Source: Lactarius indigo
Taxonomy: Eukaryota > Basidiomycota > Agaricomycetes > Russulales > Russulaceae
NCBI GenBank assembly: GCA_025766275.1
Contig: JAFKAC010000118.1
Location: 62,001 to 126,000, forward strand
Reading direction: 5' to 3'
Length of the DNA stretch: 64,000 nucleotides
Position 1 is the stretch's first letter. Each line of letters begins with the position of its first letter. The position numbers were made by a program, and so were the translations under genes. Shown here piece by piece: positions 1-10,039 of the stretch. The notes below the pieces were generated by a model that was not told the origin of the DNA, ran no database searches, and saw nothing but the letters and a program-made list of their open reading frames with translations.

Positions 1-119
1 TTCTTTCAACAGCCGAAATGCCGAGAGTTGAGAATGGCCTCGACTTCATACTCCTTCTCTCCTTCTACTAGATCTGATGGCGGTTGAGGGAAATTTTCAC
101 CATGAAAAGCTGTACTTTT
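1..119 (-). pseudogene. Gypsy-1 Pol C-terminus: start of chromodomain (partial)
   Basis: The minus strand reads FPQPPSDLVEGEKEYEVEAI followed by LNSRHFG. This is the conserved start of the chromodomain found at the C-terminus of chromovirus integrases (the E-Y-E-V-E-x-I-L/N-x-S/D-R signature), which targets integration to modified histones in other elements. It continues directly from the integrase GPY region at 6471-6862 once the copia insertion at 120-6470 is removed, with CTTTT as the shared target duplication. The domain runs off the left edge of the window. Confidence 0.85.
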
Positions 120-733
120 TGATGAACAGCATAGACAGAACCAGTACTCACAGAGGCAAAGAGTCTGTGGTGAGATACTAGTGGCAAGCTGGTTAGCAGC
201 AGAGGGGAATGTCAAGCAGTGAAGCAGAAGGTGTCTGGCACACAAACAGTGAGAACTGATGTTATACATTGGAGGGAAGGGAGCTTACCTGGCACACAAA
301 CAGTGAGAACTGATGTGGACCAGGAGCATACATGCTACTCTACTTATACACTTTCTGGGAGTGACACTATACAAGGGATGTAACACAAGTCACGTACTAC
401 AAGACAGTTATTGTTCTACAAACGGACAAAGGAATGGACGTTCTGAGAACAAGGACAGAAAGAACAAGGAGAGTCTAGAAGTAAGTGATATCATAATGAC
501 ATCATAATAAGGATAGAACAAAAGGAGAACAAAGAAAGATACAAGAACGCATAGTACAATGAGAGGTCTGGATATGTCCATATGATGTCACTGTACATGA
601 TGTCATAGATAAAGTAGTCCGAGATTGTCCAGATCAGATCTAATCTAAAGCGGTCCTAATTAATCTACAGCAGTCCGTATCTGTAAGTCCGGTCCGTAAG
701 AGCCGCTAAGTGCGCAAGGGTCACTTATCAACA
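120..733 (-). repeat. Copia-1 3' LTR (614 bp)
   Basis: In element orientation it starts TGTTGATAAG at 733 and ends TGTTCATCA at 120. It is nearly identical to 5857-6470. It is preceded, in element orientation, by the purine tract at 734-743. Confidence 0.95.
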
Positions 734-743
734 TCTCCCCGTG
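734..743 (-). other. Copia-1 polypurine tract
   Basis: In element orientation the bases CACGGGGAGA directly precede the 3' LTR. This is the expected position of the RNase-H-resistant primer for plus-strand DNA synthesis. The same motif precedes the 3' LTR copy of Copia-2 at 39766-39775. Confidence 0.75.
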
Positions 744-752
744 ATCTACAAT

Positions 753-3700
753 CTAAGTACACACAAGTCCCATGTCATCGTTGTGCTTCTGCAGCAGGAC
801 ACGCGGTAGTGACTTTGTAAAGCCGTCCGCAACCATATCTACAGTAGGAGTTCTAATGAGGGTGATGGTCCCCTTTTCGATGTACTCCCGAATGACATGA
901 TGCCGTATGGCAATGTGCTTAGACCGTCTCCCAGTGACAGGGTTCAAAGTCAAGTCAATGGCACCCTTATTGTCACCATGAAGTGGGATGGGGTCGTCGA
1001 CCTCGTACCCGAGTTCCGTGAGGAAGCTCTGATACCACGCAGCCTGGTTAGCCGCGTCGGTCATGGCCATGTATTCCGCTTCCGTTGTGTTTTGGGCAAC
1101 AGTCTTTTGCTTGCGCGAAGACCAGCTTATTGCACCGTTAGCTAGTAGGAACACATAACCAGAGGTGGAGTGGCGGTCGTCAGTCTGATCAGCCAGACTG
1201 GAATCAGTGTAGCCGTGGAGGCCATCGCCATTGGCGCCATCATAGACAATACGCATATCCATAGTTCCCACTAGGTAGGATAGGACATACTGCGCAAGTC
1301 GCAGATGTTGTGGTGAAGGGTTCGCTGCGTACTGCGCCAGACGTGACACAGCGAAGGAGATATCTGGCCTAGTGCCAATCTGCACATAAAGCAGACTCCC
1401 AATAAGAGATTGGTAGTGAGAGATATCTGAGGCAGTTGCCTGCGACGTATATTTAACCAGGTGCTCGTCAGCACCAGCGGGCAAGGGTGTGTTGTGTGGT
1501 GTGGCATCAGACATGCCAAAGCGTTCAAGGACATCCTTGATGTAGCCAGACTGATCTATTTCGATGTGTCTAAGGGAGCGGTCGCGCACAATGCGCATAC
1601 CAAGATAAGACTCTATCTCCCCGAGATCTGTCATCTCATAGCGTTCAGACAAATCTGACTTCAAACGCTTGATACCACTCAGCGAGGGACCCAGTATAGT
1701 GATGTCGTCAACGTAGACAATAACGAAGAGTGGATCATACCCCTCCCGTTGAGGCATCACATATATGCCAGCATCAGCAAACGTCCGCTTAAAGCCGAGT
1801 GCAGTGAGCACTCCATGGAATTGCAAGTTCCATGCGCGGGAGGCCTGTTTGAGACCATAGATCGCCTTAACTAGGCGACACACCTTCGTCTCAGAGCCAG
1901 TGACAGTGAAACCTTGTGGCTGCTCCATGTATATCTCCTCGTCAAGCACGCCATTGAGAAAAGCAGACTTAACATCCATTTGATGGATGTGCCAGTCCTC
2001 CAGCGCGGCCAACGCCAGAAGTAAACGTAGCGACTCAAATCGTGCGACGGGAGAGAAGGTTTCATCAAAATCTACGCCAGGGATCTGCGTGAATCCCTTA
2101 GCCACCAAGCGAGCTCTGTAGCGGCCATCCGCTTTGAGCTTAAAGACCCATTTGGATTTTACTGCCTTTCGATTAGGCGGGAGATCCACTAACTCCCAAG
2201 TCCCATTCTTAGCTAGGGCGTCCATTTCATACTGACACGCCTTAGTCCACTCATCTGCAGCTGTAGACCGCATGGCCTCTGCATAAGTTGCAGGGTCTCG
2301 GCCTACAAAGGCAGCAGCCAGTAACTCCGCATACCCCAGACGCCTGCCGCGCCATGCCGCATTGTCCGCATTGAAGTAACGCGGATTAGGCACAGGGACA
2401 CGAGCAGTGCGCCTTGGTGCATTGTCCATTTCGCGCAACAGCTGACTACGCTGTGCACGATCCTCAAATCCCCCAGGCATTTCTGGTGAGGGAGGAGGGA
2501 CATGGCGCATAATGCGCGTTGCACTAGGACGCGGCGGGGGAGAAGTGGGAGTGGCTTGCTCACGCTTTGGTGTGGTGGGCGGAGCCGGCAGAGCAGGTGG
2601 TGGAGTGGTGGGGCGTGGTTGGACTTGTGGGGGGTCTAGGAGCTTTTCAACATCCTCCTCCTCACTACTACTGGAGTGTGCAGGGGAGGGGGCTCGCATT
2701 GGTGGTAACGCCGGCGGGTGAGGCACGGCAGTCACTGTTGTGCTAGGCACGACTGGTGGTGAAGGTGTGGGGTGTGTCTCAACACCCTGGAGGGACGGGA
2801 AGCTGCTCTCGTCGAATGTCACATCCCTGGACACTCGGACGGAGCGGGTTGAGCGGTCCCAGAGCTTATAGCCCTTAGATTCGGGCTCAAACCCGATAAG
2901 CGTGACCTCAATGGCCTTCGCATCTAGTTTGCGACGCTTATCAGCGGGTACGTGCATGTACCCCTTGCATCCGAAGACACGAAGATGTGAGACATCAGGC
3001 ACTTTGCCAGAGTGCCAGAGCTCATAAGGAGTGCGCCACTTAAGCCCACGGACTGGAGAGCGGTTATAGATGTGCACAGCTGCGCACACCGCATGCTCCC
3101 AGAAGCCTTTTGACATGCCAGCTGTGTGGAGCATGGACATTGCCTTATCCATAATGGTGCGGTTAAACCGCTCGGCTTTCCCGTTAGACTGTGGTGAACC
3201 CGGCATCGTTAGGTGATGCTCTATCCCTTTCTGCTTAAGAATGTCCTGTGTGACACTCGACATGTACTCGCCACCGCGGTCAGAGTGCAGAGCGCGCAAT
3301 TTATGGCCAGATTGGGTTTCCCCCCAGGCCAAATACATCTGCAGCGACTTGGCAAACTGATCCTTCGACTTAAGGAAGTGGACCACAGTGAACTTAGTGT
3401 GGTCGTCTATGAAGGTGGCTGTGTACGTCGAACCTTGCAGGGACTGAGTCTGCATAGGACCGGCGAGGTCACTGTGCACAATCTCAAATTGACGAGTTGT
3501 CCTTTTGTTGGAGGACGCAGAAAAGGGTTGGCAAGTGGACTTGCCCATCTCGCACCCACGGCAGACTGTGTGGGCCGTGGTAGAGCTATCTATGTCCATG
3601 CCAGTAGTGGCAGAGGGACCATGCGCCTTTAGCGCCGCAGGGGAGATGTGTCCCATGCGTTGATGCCAGATATCAAGTGTGGCAGCACTTGATTTTGTGT

Positions 3701-5075
3701 GGGCGTTGAGGCCGACGCTGGCTGCGTCCAACCAGTAAAGGTTGTCCTCAAGGTAGCCTTTAGCCACACACTTTTGGTTGACAGATATTTTAAATGAGCC
3801 ACTGTCAAAGGCAATCTCAGCACCTTTTTGTGCTAGGGCGCGCGTCGACAAGAAGCGCGTCTTCACCTGTGGTAGGTGTAGCACATTACTAAGGGTGATA
3901 GAGATACCCTGGCTCGTAGTAAAGACGACAGACCCAACACCCACTTGGTCTATTGTGGACTTGTCACCCAGGCGTACAGTGCCTTTAGTTGGGGTGTAGT
4001 CCTTGAAGTCAGACCGATGTGGTGTAATGTGGTGTGTAGCACCACTGTCCATCATCCAACGCACACGCGAGGCAGCATACAAGGCAACAGAAATAGATTG
4101 AGAAGCCCAGTCTATGGCGGGCTCTTCGACCTCCTTAATGGAGGCGGTGGTAGGTACAAGAATGTGACTATTTGCGGCCTTGTTGCCTGCCTTCTCCTTC
4201 TCCTTTGCGTCAGCCTCATCCTTCTTTTTCTTCCTGCAGTCAGGCTTGATGTGGCCCTTTTTGTTGCAATAGTGGCAAGTCAGACCAGAGTGGTCCTTCT
4301 TGCCCTTTTTGCCCGTCGACTTGACGGGGGCCACCTTGTTGAGGGAAGAGCCAGAGGGCCCGGCGCGGCGAGCTTCTTCCGACACTATGCGCGCAATTAT
4401 TTCAGCGTGCTTGAGTGCGGAGGGGGCCCCACTGGCAAGGATGGTTGAGGCCAACACCTCATAAGAGGGCGGCAGCGCGTGGAGGAGAATGAGGCAGTAT
4501 TGGACGTCAGAGACACCCATCTGCGCGTTGGAAAGGGCAACCCTTAGCTCATTGAGCTTGGCCAGCTGAGCGGCCATGGGTGCGGAGTCGTCGAGGCGGG
4601 CTTGCGTTAACTGGATCCACAAGTTAAAGATGGTAGTGCTGCCCGAGGCACCAGCGTATACGTCTCTCAGCTTGTCCCACTTCGCCTTGAAGGTGGCATA
4701 GACAATATTATCCGCCACGAGGGAGTAGACATCTGGCTTTAAGTAGAGGCGGAGGTACGCCTTGGAGCGACGCTGGACTGAGTCCCACTCATCGGTAGTG
4801 ATACCAGATGGGGGTGTGTCCAAAGTGAACACATCTTCAGCCTCATGCAGCGTGAGAATAGCCTCAATGGTCCCAGACCATTCGTTCCAGCCAGTGCCAT
4901 CAAACTGGGTGAGGTGGATGCCAGATGGCATGCCAAAGTTGGCACTGTGGGCCTGAGAGAGACGTGTGGAGGGTGTGGACCCAGAAGGAGGAGGGAGTGA
5001 GCCTCCTGCAGAGCCACCGGTGGGGCTGGGAGGAGCACCAGCACCAGCAGCAGGGGTAGATGAAGAGCCAGACAT
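753..5075 (-). CDS. Copia-1 Gag-Pol polyprotein, 1440 aa, intact
   Basis: This is a single uninterrupted polyprotein. In order it shows a Ser/Pro/Gly-rich N-terminus; a copia-type Gag (about residues 50-230); a CCHC zinc knuckle CHYCNKKGHIKPDC (about 267-280); an aspartic protease with MMDSGATHH (about 341); the GAG-pre-integrase motif WHQRMGHIS (about 468); an integrase core with HSDLAG, HSDRGGEY and SPQSNGKAERFN (about 530-630); a Pro/Ser-rich linker; reverse transcriptase (RVT_2) with KSKWVFKLKADG and the catalytic YVDDI (about 975-1120); and copia RNase H with GYTDSSLADQTDD and TEAEYMAM (about 1290-1335). All catalytic motifs are present and the length is typical. Gag and Pol share one frame, so the Gag excess must arise by another route. 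The start ATG at 5075 is the first of the long frame and is conserved in Copia-2 (35436). Confidence 0.97.
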   Translation of the reverse strand: MSGSSSTPAAGAGAPPSPTGGSAGGSLPPPSGSTPSTRLSQAHSANFGMPSGIHLTQFDGTGWNEWSGTIEAILTLHEAEDVFTLDTPPSGITTDEWDSVQRRSKAYLRLYLKPDVYSLVADNIVYATFKAKWDKLRDVYAGASGSTTIFNLWIQLTQARLDDSAPMAAQLAKLNELRVALSNAQMGVSDVQYCLILLHALPPSYEVLASTILASGAPSALKHAEIIARIVSEEARRAGPSGSSLNKVAPVKSTGKKGKKDHSGLTCHYCNKKGHIKPDCRKKKKDEADAKEKEKAGNKAANSHILVPTTASIKEVEEPAIDWASQSISVALYAASRVRWMMDSGATHHITPHRSDFKDYTPTKGTVRLGDKSTIDQVGVGSVVFTTSQGISITLSNVLHLPQVKTRFLSTRALAQKGAEIAFDSGSFKISVNQKCVAKGYLEDNLYWLDAASVGLNAHTKSSAATLDIWHQRMGHISPAALKAHGPSATTGMDIDSSTTAHTVCRGCEMGKSTCQPFSASSNKRTTRQFEIVHSDLAGPMQTQSLQGSTYTATFIDDHTKFTVVHFLKSKDQFAKSLQMYLAWGETQSGHKLRALHSDRGGEYMSSVTQDILKQKGIEHHLTMPGSPQSNGKAERFNRTIMDKAMSMLHTAGMSKGFWEHAVCAAVHIYNRSPVRGLKWRTPYELWHSGKVPDVSHLRVFGCKGYMHVPADKRRKLDAKAIEVTLIGFEPESKGYKLWDRSTRSVRVSRDVTFDESSFPSLQGVETHPTPSPPVVPSTTVTAVPHPPALPPMRAPSPAHSSSSEEEDVEKLLDPPQVQPRPTTPPPALPAPPTTPKREQATPTSPPPRPSATRIMRHVPPPSPEMPGGFEDRAQRSQLLREMDNAPRRTARVPVPNPRYFNADNAAWRGRRLGYAELLAAAFVGRDPATYAEAMRSTAADEWTKACQYEMDALAKNGTWELVDLPPNRKAVKSKWVFKLKADGRYRARLVAKGFTQIPGVDFDETFSPVARFESLRLLLALAALEDWHIHQMDVKSAFLNGVLDEEIYMEQPQGFTVTGSETKVCRLVKAIYGLKQASRAWNLQFHGVLTALGFKRTFADAGIYVMPQREGYDPLFVIVYVDDITILGPSLSGIKRLKSDLSERYEMTDLGEIESYLGMRIVRDRSLRHIEIDQSGYIKDVLERFGMSDATPHNTPLPAGADEHLVKYTSQATASDISHYQSLIGSLLYVQIGTRPDISFAVSRLAQYAANPSPQHLRLAQYVLSYLVGTMDMRIVYDGANGDGLHGYTDSSLADQTDDRHSTSGYVFLLANGAISWSSRKQKTVAQNTTEAEYMAMTDAANQAAWYQSFLTELGYEVDDPIPLHGDNKGAIDLTLNPVTGRRSKHIAIRHHVIREYIEKGTITLIRTPTVDMVADGFTKSLPRVLLQKHNDDMGLVCT

Positions 5076-5844
5076 TGGGATGATTTATCTATCGCCGAGG
5101 AGCAGTCAGCGATAGTGCTTCATAGTTGCAAGACAAAAGATAGAGGGGGTACCACTCCTGTCTGTGATTCTGTAAGGCCAGAGCGCTAACGCGTCCTGCC
5201 TCCTGATAGTATGCCAGTGATACAAGGGCTAGGCCCAGGTTGAGAGAGTCCCTTTGCCATACCATGAGCTAGCTGCCAGCCAGGACGTGTCTAAGACACA
5301 GCTCAAATGGTTTGCGTCAGGGGGAAGGTGAAGGGATTGCTTTCAGAGCCCAAGGCTGTCTACCTCAGCCTTCTCGGCCTGTTGGTTGCCTCATCGCCAC
5401 AAGTGGCTTTACTGAATCCTTTCCCATTACCGCTACAAGGCAGGTATCTGGTTGCAGAACACCACAATGGTGAACACCCCCCAGAGCCTGAACCAGGTTT
5501 TACACTCCCATGGTGAGGAGATCCTGCGCCCAGTGTGGAGCACCAGAGACAGCTGGCGCTAAGCTCCACAATACACAGCCCAGTGGGCCATGCACGCCTG
5601 GATATTTTGAAGTTAAGGGGCTACCAGACCCAGTCTCCTTGCGCATAGCGCAGGGGCTAGGAAAACAGTAGGGGTGAAAGTAGGACTACTGGGCAGTACA
5701 TACACAGGAGGTTCCTCAGCAGAGACAAGTGGCGCCCCACTGCTCTCTGCCTTGGGCAAGGCTGGTAAGGCCCCAGACAGACCTTAGCCTGGTGTGTCCT
5801 CCTAGGAGGACAGTGACCAGCCAAGTGGAGTGGCTAGGGCACCA
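5076..5844 (-). other. Copia-1 untranslated leader (about 770 bp)
   Basis: This long leader lies between the primer-binding site and the polyprotein start and is nearly identical to 34665-35435 of Copia-2. It contains small open frames on both strands (for example 69 codons at 5360-5569 minus, identical in Copia-2), but these have no recognisable domain. It presumably holds packaging or translation signals. Confidence 0.7.
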
Positions 5845-5856
5845 GGGCCCATAACC
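5845..5856 (-). other. Copia-1 primer-binding site, initiator tRNA-Met anticodon arm
   Basis: In element orientation GGTTATGGGCCC directly follows the 5' LTR. It is complementary to GGGCCCAUAACC, the anticodon-arm sequence (CAU anticodon) of eukaryotic initiator tRNA-Met. This matches the half-tRNA priming known for Drosophila copia, in which a cleaved initiator tRNA is the primer. Copia-2 has the same 12 bases at 34653-34664. Confidence 0.8.
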
Positions 5857-6470
5857 TGATGAACAGCATAGACAGAACCAGTACTCACAGAGGCAAAGAG
5901 TCTGTGGTGAGATACTAGTGGCAAGCTGGTTAGCAGCAGAGGGGAATGTCAAGCAGTGAAGCAGAAGGTGTCTGGCACACAAACAGTGAGAACTGATGTT
6001 ATACATTGGAGGGAAGGGAGCTTACCTGGCACACAAACAGTGAGAACTGATGTGGACCAGGAGCGTACATGCTACTCTACTTATACACTTTCTGGGAGTG
6101 ACACTATACAAGGGATGTAACACAAGTCACGTACTACAAGACAGTTATTGTTCTACAAACGGACAAAGGAATGGACGTTCTGAGAACAAGGACAGAAAGA
6201 ACAAGGAGAGTCTAGAAGTAAGTGATATCATAATGACATCATAATAAGGATAGAACAAAAGGAGAACAAAGAAAGATACAAGAACGCATAGTACAATGAG
6301 AGGTCTGGATATGTCCATATGATGTCACTGTACATGATGTCATAGATAAAGTAGTCCGAGATTGTCCAGATCAGATCTAATCTAAAGCGGTCCTAATTAA
6401 TCTACAGCAGTCCGTATCTGTAAGTCCGGTCCGTAAGAGCCGCTAAGTGCACAAGGGTCACTTATCAACA
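5857..6470 (-). repeat. Copia-1 5' LTR (614 bp), with a possible micro-intron
   Basis: In element orientation it runs from 6470 (TGTTGATAAG) to 5857 (TGTTCATCA). A TATA-like GTGTATAAG is at 6080-6088. Downstream, a segment containing CAGTTCTCACTG and GTGTGCCAG occurs twice. The first copy is followed by GTAAGC and the second ends in CAG, so 5972-6025 could be spliced as a 54-bp intron. Copia-2 has the same arrangement, while the solo LTR at 52500-53042 has only one copy. Confidence 0.9.
6080..6088 (-). promoter_or_regulatory. TATA box of Copia-1 5' LTR
   Basis: GTGTATAAG in element orientation is conserved in the other LTRs of this family (for example AGTATAAGTAG near 34418 and GTGTATAAGTAG near 60758). 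It is the best candidate for the core promoter of the LTR. Confidence 0.6.
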
Positions 6471-6862
6471 CTTTTGTATGGCATGAGAAGGTCTATGTGA
6501 AATACCAGGTGGATGCTCCACTGCATGGGAAGTTTGAGGCAATAGTTGTAAGGGGACATCACCTTAATGACCTTGAATGGTCCGTGGCATCGTGCTGCTA
6601 GTTTTGTGGTTGGTTGATTGGTTCAGAGGTGTTTGCCTTCTAACCACACCTGGTCACCTATCTGATATCATGGGGTGTCTTTGTGTCTAATCCAGCTATC
6701 TTGTGCCTTCTTGATAAGGTCTTGTGCCAGTTGTCATGCTTCCTTTAATTGTGTCAGCCTTGTGATCACGTTTGGAATAGGTGATGGCTTATCTGTCCAA
6801 TCAGCTGTTGGGTTGTAGCCCATAAGGAGCATAAATGGTGATTGCTTCATGTGTTCATGAGT
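6471..6862 (-). pseudogene. Gypsy-1 integrase C-terminal (GPY) region
   Basis: The minus strand contains SPFMLLMGYNP at the N-terminal side, then GDQVWLEGKHL, CHGPFKVIKVM and HLVFHIDLLMPYK. These are the hallmarks of the C-terminal domain of Ty3/gypsy integrases, including the GPF/GPY motif and the H-P/L-V-F-H-x-S/D-L-L-x-P-Y motif. In-frame stops (a TGA and TAA-type breaks) are present. Upstream it joins the integrase core at 13840 after removal of the DIRS-like element; downstream it joins the chromodomain at 119 after removal of Copia-1. Confidence 0.88.
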
Positions 6863-8327
6863 CTTTGTGAGTCACTGGTTTGCTTCTTGAGGGTAGGGTT
6901 TTGTGCAGCATTGGTGAGCGGTGAGGAGAAGGTCTGCTGATGCACGCTACGAAACACTTTGACAAATGCTTGTGCAGGATGGTTAACTGTGGTTTGATTC
7001 AGGCAGCTGGTCTGGGAGACTGTGTACAAGCATTGTAGGTAATTAGGAGAAAACTATAGAATGGCTGGGGTAGTTTGACAGCATAGAGAGAATGGGCCAA
7101 AGCGCGAAGCACTTCATGATTGAAGATGGGACTTTGCTGCCAAGCTGAGGTCGCAACACCCGACCTGTTAGGAATTGATGATGTGGTGAGTGAGGCTCGG
7201 CACCCCCAAAAAATAGGAAGAGAAGGCTTACCTGGTGGATATGAGAGAAAAGACATGGCTGCACAAGGAGGCAGTGAAGATGGTGTTTTAGCAAACTGGG
7301 GGCATGGTGTAGTGGATGAAGGATTCGTGCAGAGCAGGAGCAGCTTGAATGTATGGTGCGATGATGATGGCATGCTTTTGTAGGTATAGCAAGAAAGAGT
7401 CCCCAGCCCAACAACCCTTTGTTTTTACGATGTAGAAGGGAACCCCCTGAAGAAGATATTCAAGGGTGGATCCGATCTGTATGCCATGCCCTTGCAGAGG
7501 CTCGAGGCCAGCTGCACAGGTGGCTTTCCCAATTCTTTTGAGGAACTTCAATTTTGTGAGTGGGCGGCACGCGTTTTTGGCCCAATATGCAAATAGGTGC
7601 AATGCCTTGGAAGGCTGGTTGATCCAGAGGTGGTTTTGCAGGGCTGCTGTGGGGTCTGAGTCTCCATTTTGTGTGGCCCAGTAGATGTCCTCACCTTTGT
7701 TGCCCACAGACTTAGTGGTGGGAAGGTGAAGGACCATGACCTTGAAGTCATTGCAATCCTGGTCATATGATAAGTTTCAGGTGGTGATGTGGGCATTGGG
7801 GCGGAAACTATCCAGGGTGCGGACTGTGAACTCACTGAGCCTGGCCGAGGCATAAAAACATGTGGTGAGACATGCGAATACTGCTGCGTCCACCAGGTCC
7901 TCCAGGTCCAGGTGCTGCCAGATGGCTGTGATGAAGCTGGGCATGTAGGGGAGTCTTTCTTTTCTTTTTGAAGAGCTTGGGGTCAGCTTGCAGGCGGCTC
8001 ATAGCATGGTCTCCATTTGGTTCTTGTTGAGGATCCAGGGAATGCTGTGCAGGATGTGCCAGGTGCACACCCCGTTGAGGTAGTTGGAGATGGTTTTGCC
8101 AGAGTATGCCACTGCCATGTGTGTGACAAAAGCTGCAAGAAGGTCTTGTGCGGTGGGGGCTCTGGCTGATTCTGGGACTCCTTTGCCGTTGCAAAAACAG
8201 TGCCACATCAGGAGGCCTGAACCATATGTGGTGTGGGTGTCCTCCTCCCAAGCGTGTACCATCATGTCTTTGACGCATTCTCTTTCTGCTGAGCTGAGTG
8301 AGGAGGTGCCAGTGGGCAGGGTTGGGG

Positions 8328-9783
8328 GGTTTTTTTTTTTTTTAAATCCATTTATGTGTGCCTCGGGGCCAAATACCCCATGTAGCACGACACTATGTGT
8401 ATCTTTACATGACAAAATATTGCTGACTATTAATGATACTGTGCATCATATGTCTCCTCTGCCCCGTGAGGGGCAGCAAGCATCAGTCAAGTGACGGGTT
8501 GTGAGGGCAACAGAGTCTTGAAGTCGCTTATGCTTGGGTCGGCTATTTGGGTCTTGAGCGGGAGCCTTTAGCCTGGGCCTTCCCAGCAACACCTGCAGTT
8601 CCCTTCGTGTCTTGAGTGGGCCTGGTGGGCGGCCTGGCTGTGTATGGAGAGGTGGGGGTGGAGAGGATTTTGAGTTCCAGCTGTCAGTAGTTAGCAAGGG
8701 AGGGGGATTCAGGAGGCGATGGCAAGTCTGGTTTGATTGGTGTGGGAGTTTTGCCTTTGGATGTGGGTTGGTGTTGCTTCCACTTCTTGATGGTGGCGCA
8801 GGTGCCAAAGACAAAGAGCGTCTTACTGGCCAAAAGGCCACGCGCCAGGGAGCCATCTGGGTCCTTGAATGCCACCACGAGGGAAGAGAGGGTGTTATTG
8901 GAGTATGAGGAGGGGCTGCGGATTCAGCTGGGTCTCTGCGTGATTGTGAGAGTGACATAGTTAGGGTTTTCCGAGACTAGGGCTGCGTGGCAGGTGTCAG
9001 GGGAGTGAGCAGATGTAGTTGGTGAAACTCCGGTGGGGACGCTGTTGATGAGAATTTTCGACCATTTTACATTAGGTCTTATGTAAATGGGGTGGGAATC
9101 GTGAGAGGCTGGAATTCTCTTGGAGAAGTGCTGATGTATGGTGGGAATAGTGAGTTGGAGGTGATGTGCCATGGTGTTGGGGCTGCCCATTAGGACCAGG
9201 TTGTCCCTAGCAGTCCACTTTACAGTGGAGATGTGAACTTGGTCGTTCTGGGCTGCTGCCAGAGCAGAGTTGATGCTGGTGCAGAGTTGGGCCGGGGAAG
9301 GCCTGTTGTCTTTCCAGTCAAGGTGCGCGAGGCTGATAACCACGCTAGGGCGTGGTGGCAGGGCAGTCACATTTGCAAAGGAAGGGGCTGTGGCCTTGGG
9401 TTTCTTTTGAGCCAAGGGTCCTGCTTGAGTAGGCTTTGGGGTGTGAGGGGGTTTGCTAGTCTGTGTGCTAGATGCCAGTGCCTTTTGAAGGGCCGAGAGT
9501 GATTTCTTAATGTCCGCTATGTCTTTAAGAGCATTTTGAGGGAGGGGTTCTGTGGGTGGGGGAGGGGGAGAGTCCCTGAGGAGTGTATAAATTGTGGTGT
9601 GTGAGAGGAAGGCATTGACGTGTTGTCGCAGCACGTCTGTATGGTCTGGTGTGGAGGCTAGGAGCTTATTGATACCAGATGTAACAGAGGAGAGGACCCC
9701 CACAATTTGTTGTGGAGTGATGGGGATGGGGGGGGGTTTGGGTTTGGGTGGCATGGTGGTGGTACAGAAGAAAGGAGTTTTTT
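8328..9783 (-). mobile_element. ORF1-only LINE-type retroposon with poly(A) tail
   Basis: The insertion is bounded by a 12-bp direct repeat GCAGGGTTGGGG (plus strand) at 8316-8327 and 9784-9795. On the minus strand it ends in a 14-base A-run (8330-8343), the mark of target-primed reverse transcription. It carries an ORF1-like gene but no endonuclease or reverse transcriptase, so it is about 1.46 kb long and must have been mobilised in trans. It disrupts the N-terminal part of the DIRS-like recombinase. Confidence 0.8.
8684..9754 (-). pseudogene. LINE ORF1 (Gag-like), one in-frame TGA
   Basis: The start MPPKPKPPPIPITPQQIVG is at 9754. A Pro/Lys-rich linker follows, then conserved blocks including DNLVLMGSP, IRPNVKWSKILINSVPTGVS and TCHAALVSENPNYVTLTIT, and, after the stop, VAFKDPDGSLA and TLFVFGTCATIKKWK. 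I recognise this arrangement from ORF1 proteins of basidiomycete non-LTR elements; the function is presumed RNA binding. A TGA at about 8924 interrupts the conserved QRPSW block, consistent with TGG to TGA. The longer open frame that extends upstream to 10174 is DIRS sequence read through the junction, not part of this protein. Confidence 0.7.
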
Positions 9784-10039
9784 GCAGGGTTGGGGTGTAA
9801 AACGGAGTCCACAGTCTCAGGCGATCCCGAGTGAGGCAATGGGGACACAGGAGGGAGGGGCATGGGGTGAGGGAGTTGGGATAAGGGGCTGGTCTTATAT
9901 GGGGAGGGGCGATGGTAGGGGGTATTGTCAGCTGGCGTGGCCTTGTGCTGAGGGGTTTTTGCTGTTTGGCCTCCCTTGAGTCGGCGTCTAGCTGCGCATC
10001 GAGGGCATTGTGTGTGTGTGCCAGTCGGCTAATGGCTGC

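Larger units (their letters stand above)
120..6470 (-). mobile_element. Copia-1: complete Ty1/copia retrotransposon
   Basis: Two LTRs of equal length (614 bp each, 120-733 and 5857-6470) flank one long polyprotein ORF. By eye they differ at two positions, both C/T or G/A changes at CpG sites. CTTTT occurs immediately outside both ends (115-119 and 6471-6475) as a 5-bp target duplication. The LTRs begin TGTTGATAAG and end TGTTCATCA in element orientation. A primer-binding site abuts the 5' LTR and a short purine tract abuts the 3' LTR. The near-identical LTRs and the uninterrupted ORF imply a recent, potentially active insertion. It lies in the gypsy-1 pol gene between the integrase GPY region and the chromodomain. 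Confidence 0.97.
7288..9880 (-). pseudogene. DIRS-like tyrosine recombinase, split by a LINE insertion
   Basis: The body (8315-7288) reads AWEEDTHTTYGSGLL, YSGKTISNYLNGVCTWHIL, CRPLTKLKFLKRIG, GLEPLQGHGIQIGSTLEYLL and SFLLYLQKH. These match the core-binding and catalytic domains of basidiomycete DIRS-type recombinases. A short N-terminal piece with CLTRDRLRLWTPF lies beyond the LINE (from about 9796). The HxxR box reads HGIQ, so the second catalytic arginine has become Gln, a change expected from CGA to CAA at a CpG. Several frame changes are also present. The enzyme would normally integrate the element as a circular DNA. It is not functional here. Confidence 0.82.

Noticed and set aside
2512..4448. 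Open frames antisense to the Copia-1 polyprotein
   Set aside because: They are GC-rich shadows of the coding strand without domains.
5307..5569. Two 69-codon frames in the copia leader, on both strands, conserved in Copia-2
   Set aside because: Conservation is expected because the two leaders are nearly identical overall. Neither frame has a domain or low-synonymous evidence.
120..6470. Endogenous virus
   Set aside because: The copia element has no envelope gene and all the features of an LTR retrotransposon.
7288..9880. Tyrosine recombinase as a Starship captain or Crypton
   Set aside because: It is linked to Gag and RT-RNase H of DIRS type in the right order, and its motifs are those of DIRS recombinases. 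No DUF3435-type context is seen.
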